NCBI GenBank assembly: GCA_002686355.1
Contig: NZBV01000017.1
Coordinates: 1 to 28,751 of the forward strand
DNA length: 28,751 nucleotides
DNA from: Candidatus Pacearchaeota archaeon
GTDB lineage: Archaea; Nanobdellota; Nanobdellia; Pacearchaeales; GW2011-AR1
Direction: 5' to 3'
The notes under the pieces: generated by a model
Told to the model about the DNA's origin: nothing
Database searches by the model: none
What the model saw: the letters and a program-made list of their open reading frames with translations, nothing else
Made by a program: the position numbers and the translations under genes
Part shown: in pieces, positions 28,254 to 28,751 of the stretch
Numbering within the stretch: the stretch's first letter is position 1
Layout: every line of letters starts with the position of its first letter

Positions 28254-28751
28254 ATGATCTCAAAATTCACAGATAATCTTTATATTAATGTTGGAAAAGA
28301 AATACAAATTGATGAAATGGAGTATTCAAGACGAAAATTCTATAACAAAAAAGGTGTTGATAAAAATTGGTTTATTGATTGTATTGACAACAAAACAAGG
28401 TTTATGATTTCTTCCGAATATGTTAAAGCAAGAGAACAAAAAGAACTGAAATTTGTTTTATCAAAAGCAAAACAAAAAACAGGAGAGCAAGTTAAAATAG
28501 TAACTTCTGACGGACTTCTTGCTTATCCAAGAGCAATAAGAAAAGTTTGGGGATTTTCAAATAAAACTCATAGGGTAAATGTAGAACATAATCGGGTTAA
28601 TGCATCAAGAGGAGAAGGATTTAACATTATGATTGAAAGATTGCATAATTCAATTCGTGAAAGAACTAAAACTTTTAGAGGTTTTCATGGAAGTGTAGAA
28701 AGTGCAAATGCAATAATGAAAGGTTATGAAATATTCTATAATTTCATAAGA
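28254..28751 (+). CDS. DDE transposase, IS6/IS240-like, truncated at both visible ends
   Basis: 166 codons from ATG 28254 to the window edge without a stop. It is a DDE catalytic core: first Asp in EIQIDEMEYSRRKFYNKKG (D20), second in VKIVTSDGLLAYPRAI (D86), and Glu in NIMIERLHNSIRERTKTFRG (E128) with the family's trailing GF and helix. The N-terminal HTH/zinc region (about 80-100 residues) is missing, and an in-frame TGA lies at 28233-28235. So the 5' end is deleted or the copy is a fragment. The C-terminus lies beyond the window. Confidence 0.75.
   Translation, partial: MISKFTDNLYINVGKEIQIDEMEYSRRKFYNKKGVDKNWFIDCIDNKTRFMISSEYVKAREQKELKFVLSKAKQKTGEQVKIVTSDGLLAYPRAIRKVWGFSNKTHRVNVEHNRVNASRGEGFNIMIERLHNSIRERTKTFRGFHGSVESANAIMKGYEIFYNFIR

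Overview
The window is AT-rich, densely packed archaeal DNA. Archaeal-type ThrRS with its N-terminal editing domain, archaeal/eukaryal-type TrpRS, transcription factor S, Elp3, a YchF-like TGS GTPase, a circularly permuted ribosome-assembly GTPase and two tRNA genes with bulge-helix-bulge-type introns all point to Archaea. Small genes, short intergenic gaps, AT-rich TATA boxes about 25-30 nt before start codons (mostly leaderless starts) and the mix of small conserved proteins fit a DPANN lineage such as Pacearchaeota or Woesearchaeota. That placement is an inference; there is no rRNA in the window to confirm it.

Layout. 1-2310: a partial small basic protein, a DUF192 protein overlapping a small HExxH metallopeptidase, an MBL-fold hydrolase, and a DUF167 / CxxCxxxCC pair. 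2311-4500: a decayed small gene, a YchF-like GTPase, intron-containing tRNA-Ile(UAU), and tRNA-Glu(UUC). 4500-7585: a coiled-coil hypothetical, a GIY-YIG protein, a GT-B glycosyltransferase and the permuted GTPase. 7572-11209: Elp3 divergent from a fused MTA phosphorylase-adenine phosphoribosyltransferase, then a Trm9/ALKBH8-like methyltransferase. 11268-15125: thrS with a downstream hypothetical and a frameshifted small gene, then trpS. 15208-17501: a two-gene unit ending in a membrane protein whose cytoplasmic part resembles a degenerate class III nucleotide cyclase. 17502-19062: a PP-loop tRNA-thiolation enzyme coupled to an Ncs6/TtuA-like protein that lacks a P-loop. 19269-22108: a membrane protein, HtpX, a coupled small protein and LemA. 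22270-26730: topoisomerase I, a metallophosphoesterase, a winged-helix protein, TFS and a TFS-like zinc-ribbon protein. 26739-28751: intron-containing tRNA-Lys(CUU), signal peptidase I, a 110-bp MITE-like element, two small unknown ORFs and a 5'-truncated DDE transposase cut by the window edge.

How the genes work together. Much of the window serves translation: three tRNAs, two synthetases, two GTPases, and four proteins predicted to act on tRNA wobble uridines (Elp3, the Trm9-like enzyme, and the PP-loop pair). Membrane proteostasis is represented by LemA/HtpX and signal peptidase. The MTAP-APRT fusion couples methylthioadenosine breakdown to AMP recovery.

The most interesting structure outside genes is a family of degenerate, imperfectly palindromic intergenic repeats (around 983, 19107, 22143, 24716 and 25935), two of which lie inverted on either side of the topoisomerase gene. 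There is also a separate 110-bp element with perfect 12-bp terminal inverted repeats and a 9-bp direct flanking duplication.
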